Positions 61,973 to 64,000 of a DNA stretch of 64,000 bases are shown here, one piece after another. Under the pieces are notes generated by a model. The model saw nothing but the letters and a program-made list of their open reading frames with translations. It made no database searches and was not told the origin of the DNA. Source of the DNA: Mesorhizobium tianshanense (GTDB taxonomy: Bacteria; Pseudomonadota; Alphaproteobacteria; Rhizobiales; Rhizobiaceae); assembly GCF_007830515.1 (NCBI RefSeq), contig NZ_VLKT01000030.1, positions 1-64,000 of the forward strand. The letters run 5' to 3'. Position numbers and translations under genes: made by a program. Numbering within the stretch: position 1 is the stretch's first letter; every line of letters starts with the position of its first letter.

Positions 61973-62146
61973 GGTGCGGGAAAAGAGGACGCCGAAGCGT
62001 CCCTTCCGTTGGCAGGCATTCACCATTGACCAACGCCAGCAATCCTCCGTGCAGCGCTTGGCGACGACCTCGTCCCGCGCTCAGGGCCTTTGTCGATTTC
62101 TTCAAGATGACCGGATAAAAGCCGATCCCGCCAACGTTCACCGACC

Positions 62147-62722
62147 ATGCCGATATCGATCACCAACAGCACGACCCGCTACGGCTGGGCGGCGATCGTC
62201 CTTCACTGGCTGATCGCCGCACTCTTCATCGGCCAGTTCGTGCTCGGCTTCGTCATGATGCGGGTGTCCAGCCAGCGGACCGCCTTCGAACTGATCCAGC
62301 TGCACAAATCCCTGGGCTTTCTGCTGCTCGGCCTGGTGATCCTGCGCATCGCCTGGCGTCTCGGCAATGCAGTGCCGGCGCTGCCGCGCTCGGTCGGGCC
62401 TCTGGAGCGCCGCATGGCGCCGCCTGTCCATTTTGCACTTTATGCGTTTCAGTTCGCTCTGCCGCTGTCCGGCTGGGCGCTGGTCTCGGTCTCGATGCTG
62501 GAGATCCCGAGCGTGCCCTTCAATCTGTTTGTCATGCCGGACCTGCCGCTGGCTGAATCGGACACGGCAGAGAGCTTCTGGGCGGCAGCGCACTGGTATC
62601 TCGCCTACACCGGCATCGGGCTCGTCGCCTTGCATTTCGCCGCGGCGCTACGTCATCATTTCTGGCTGAAGGACGCGGTGCTGACGCGCATGATCACGCC
62701 TTCAGATCACAGCTCGGAATAG
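62147..62722 (+). CDS. Cytochrome b561-family protein
   Basis: A 191-residue inner-membrane di-heme b protein with four hydrophobic segments. Candidate heme His residues are in AAIVLHWLIAALF near 20, QLHKSLGFLLLGL near 53, and a C-terminal pair in ALHFAAALRHHFW near 168-176. Bacterial members pass electrons from quinol or to superoxide. ATG 62147 has no strong ribosome site. It is followed by a YceI gene, a combination often seen together. Confidence 0.88.
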   Translation: MPISITNSTTRYGWAAIVLHWLIAALFIGQFVLGFVMMRVSSQRTAFELIQLHKSLGFLLLGLVILRIAWRLGNAVPALPRSVGPLERRMAPPVHFALYAFQFALPLSGWALVSVSMLEIPSVPFNLFVMPDLPLAESDTAESFWAAAHWYLAYTGIGLVALHFAAALRHHFWLKDAVLTRMITPSDHSSE

Positions 62723-62793
62723 AGCAGGCGGCTGATTCGTTTATGGGGCGAGGACGCTAGAAAAGCGTCGCCACCAAGAGAAGGATCATTCCC

Positions 62794-63369
62794 ATGTATG
62801 CGCGGATCCTGGGATTTGCGGCGATTGCCGCTTGCCTTGCCGTGCCTGTTTTCGCGGCGGTCGCCCTCGGTGATGCCGCCGGCAGCTACACGATCAGCCC
62901 GGCCAGTTCGAGCATCCGTTTCTCCATCGGCAAGGCCGGCGGCGGCGGGCTCGACGGCGCCTTCGGCCGCTTCAAGGGCTCGATCCGCATCGACAACAGC
63001 AATGTCGGGCGCTCCCGGGTCAACCTGACCATCTTTCCCGAAAGCGTCGGGACCGGTCAGAGCCGCGTCGACGCCTTCCTTCGTTCCGACGCCGTGTTCG
63101 ATTCCGCCAACAACCCGGAAATCCGATTCCGTTCGACCAGCGTGAAACGCACTGGCGACACCACGGCCCTCGTCACCGGCCGGCTGACGGCGCGCGGCAA
63201 GACCTTTCCGGAAAAGTTCACGGCCGAGCTCGGCGGCCTCAAGGCGGGCACGATCAGATTCCATGTCACCGGCAAGGTGATGCGTTCGCGCTACGGCATG
63301 GATGTCGGCACGCCGATCTATTCGAACGTCGTAAACTTCGACATGACGCTGACGGGTAAAAGAGGTTGA
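62794..63369 (+). CDS. YceI-family periplasmic protein
   Basis: A 191-residue protein. A signal peptide is at about 1-22 (MYARILGFAAIAACLAVPVFA). The lipocalin-like YceI domain is the rest, with FSIGKAGGGGLDGAFGRFKG near 45 and VDAFLRSDAVFDSANNPEIRF near 90. YceI proteins bind polyisoprenoid lipids. The preceding cytochrome b561 gene suggests a shared role with a quinone-like molecule in the envelope (inference). Confidence 0.9.
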   Translation: MYARILGFAAIAACLAVPVFAAVALGDAAGSYTISPASSSIRFSIGKAGGGGLDGAFGRFKGSIRIDNSNVGRSRVNLTIFPESVGTGQSRVDAFLRSDAVFDSANNPEIRFRSTSVKRTGDTTALVTGRLTARGKTFPEKFTAELGGLKAGTIRFHVTGKVMRSRYGMDVGTPIYSNVVNFDMTLTGKRG

Positions 63370-63378
63370 GCGCTTCTT

Positions 63379-63403
63379 CCTCTCCCCACTTCGTGGGGCG
63401 AGG
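63379..63403. repeat. Short hairpin after yceI
   Basis: CCTCTCCCCAC at 63379-63389 and GTGGGGCGAGG at 63393-63403 pair with one internal mismatch around a TTC loop. It resembles small CCTCTCCCC-type dispersed hairpins of rhizobia and may end the yceI transcript. Confidence 0.5.
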
Positions 63404-63479
63404 AACCGGTGTCCCGCATTGGCTTTTCTCCTGAATTCAGGCAAACCTCCATTCCTGCAAACCGAGAGGGAGAAGGCTG

Positions 63480-64000
63480 ATGTTCCGATGGGGTGTTTTG
63501 TCGACGGCCAAGATCGGCCGCGAGCATCTTTTGCCGGCAATGGTCGAGGCGGATAACGGCGTTCTGTCGGCGATCGCCAGCCGCGACATGTCGAAAGCCC
63601 GCGCGCTGGCCGACCGTTTCGGCGCGCCACATGCCTTCGGTTCCTATGGCGAGCTGCTCGCCTCCGAGGACGTCGACGGCGTCTACATCCCGCTGCCGAC
63701 CGCGCAGCATGTCGAATGGACTGCCAAGGCGATAGAGGCCGGCAAGCATGTTCTGGTCGAAAAGCCCTTGGCGCTCGATGCCAAGGACATTCCGCCGCTG
63801 ATCGCGCTGCGCGACGCCAAGAAAGTGCTGGTCTGCGAAGCCTTCATGGTCGTCTACCACCCGCAATGGATCAAGGTGCGCGAGCTGATCGCCAACGGCG
63901 CCATCGGCCGGCTGCGCCATGTCCAGGGTGCGTTCTCCTATTATAATGTCGATCCCGCCAACATGCGTAACCAGCTCGACCTCGGCGGCGGCGCGCTGCC
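63480..64000 (+). CDS. Gfo/Idh/MocA-family oxidoreductase, 3' end outside the window
   Basis: The first 173 residues of a second Gfo/Idh/MocA protein, running off the end. The Rossmann start is MFRWGVLSTAKIGREHLLPA, and the EKP motif sits in VLVEKPLALDAKDI near 93. Compared with the inositol-dehydrogenase-like gene at 2671-3666, the cofactor loop STAKIG replaces GAGRIG, as in dihydrodiol- or xylose-dehydrogenase-like members. ATG 63480 follows AGAGGGAGAAGG. The substrate is unknown. Confidence 0.88.
   Translation, partial: MFRWGVLSTAKIGREHLLPAMVEADNGVLSAIASRDMSKARALADRFGAPHAFGSYGELLASEDVDGVYIPLPTAQHVEWTAKAIEAGKHVLVEKPLALDAKDIPPLIALRDAKKVLVCEAFMVVYHPQWIKVRELIANGAIGRLRHVQGAFSYYNVDPANMRNQLDLGGGAL

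Overview
The window is high-GC chromosomal DNA from an alphaproteobacterium of the Rhizobiales, most likely Mesorhizobium or a close relative. This rests on the ChvI/ChvG regulators joined to a short HPr kinase and PTS proteins, a DivL-type kinase upstream of a TsaE fusion and addBA, a trpFBA-accD-folC cluster, a his operon with interspersed small genes, and many small rhizobial-type palindromic repeats. The placement is inferred from recognised proteins and gene order, not from a search.

Layout. 1-121 is the tail of an IS5-type transposase. 282-1608 holds aroG (minus strand) preceded by a short leader ORF rich in aromatic codons and a terminator hairpin, which together look like a transcription attenuator. 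1634-1820 is a long palindromic element. 1850-11047 is a catabolic locus: an SDR, an inositol-dehydrogenase-like enzyme, a sugar/polyol ABC transporter and a LacI regulator on the minus strand, divergent from a MocD/MocE/MocF-like oxygenase, Rieske ferredoxin and reductase. The best reading is uptake and breakdown of an inositol derivative such as a rhizopine. 11169-17252 carries a CPA2 antiporter, a DUF1402 protein and hslU/hslV separated by two small genes. 17473-23210 is hisB-hisH-hisA-hisF-hisE with three passengers, then coaA. 23249-26677 (minus) holds alkB, a LysM/BON protein, arfB and pckA.

27022-31093 is chvI, chvG, hprK, an EIIA-Man protein and HPr. ahcY follows with its own candidate operator. 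32934-44791 is divL, a tsaE-amgK fusion, murU, addB, addA and trxA. 45214-50861 (minus) is a VOC protein, folC, accD, trpA, trpB and trpF. 50973-55091 holds small and transport genes. 55302-61972 is the translation block: infC with an AUU start, an ICMT-like methyltransferase, rpmI, rplT, pheS, a GFA-type gene and pheT, then a hypothetical gene. The window ends with cytochrome b561, YceI and a truncated Gfo/Idh/MocA oxidoreductase.

No tRNA, rRNA, CRISPR array or prophage was recognised. The points most worth following up are the aroG attenuator, the rhizopine-like locus, and a dispersed family of about nine palindromes whose core is conserved while the outer stems change on both sides together.
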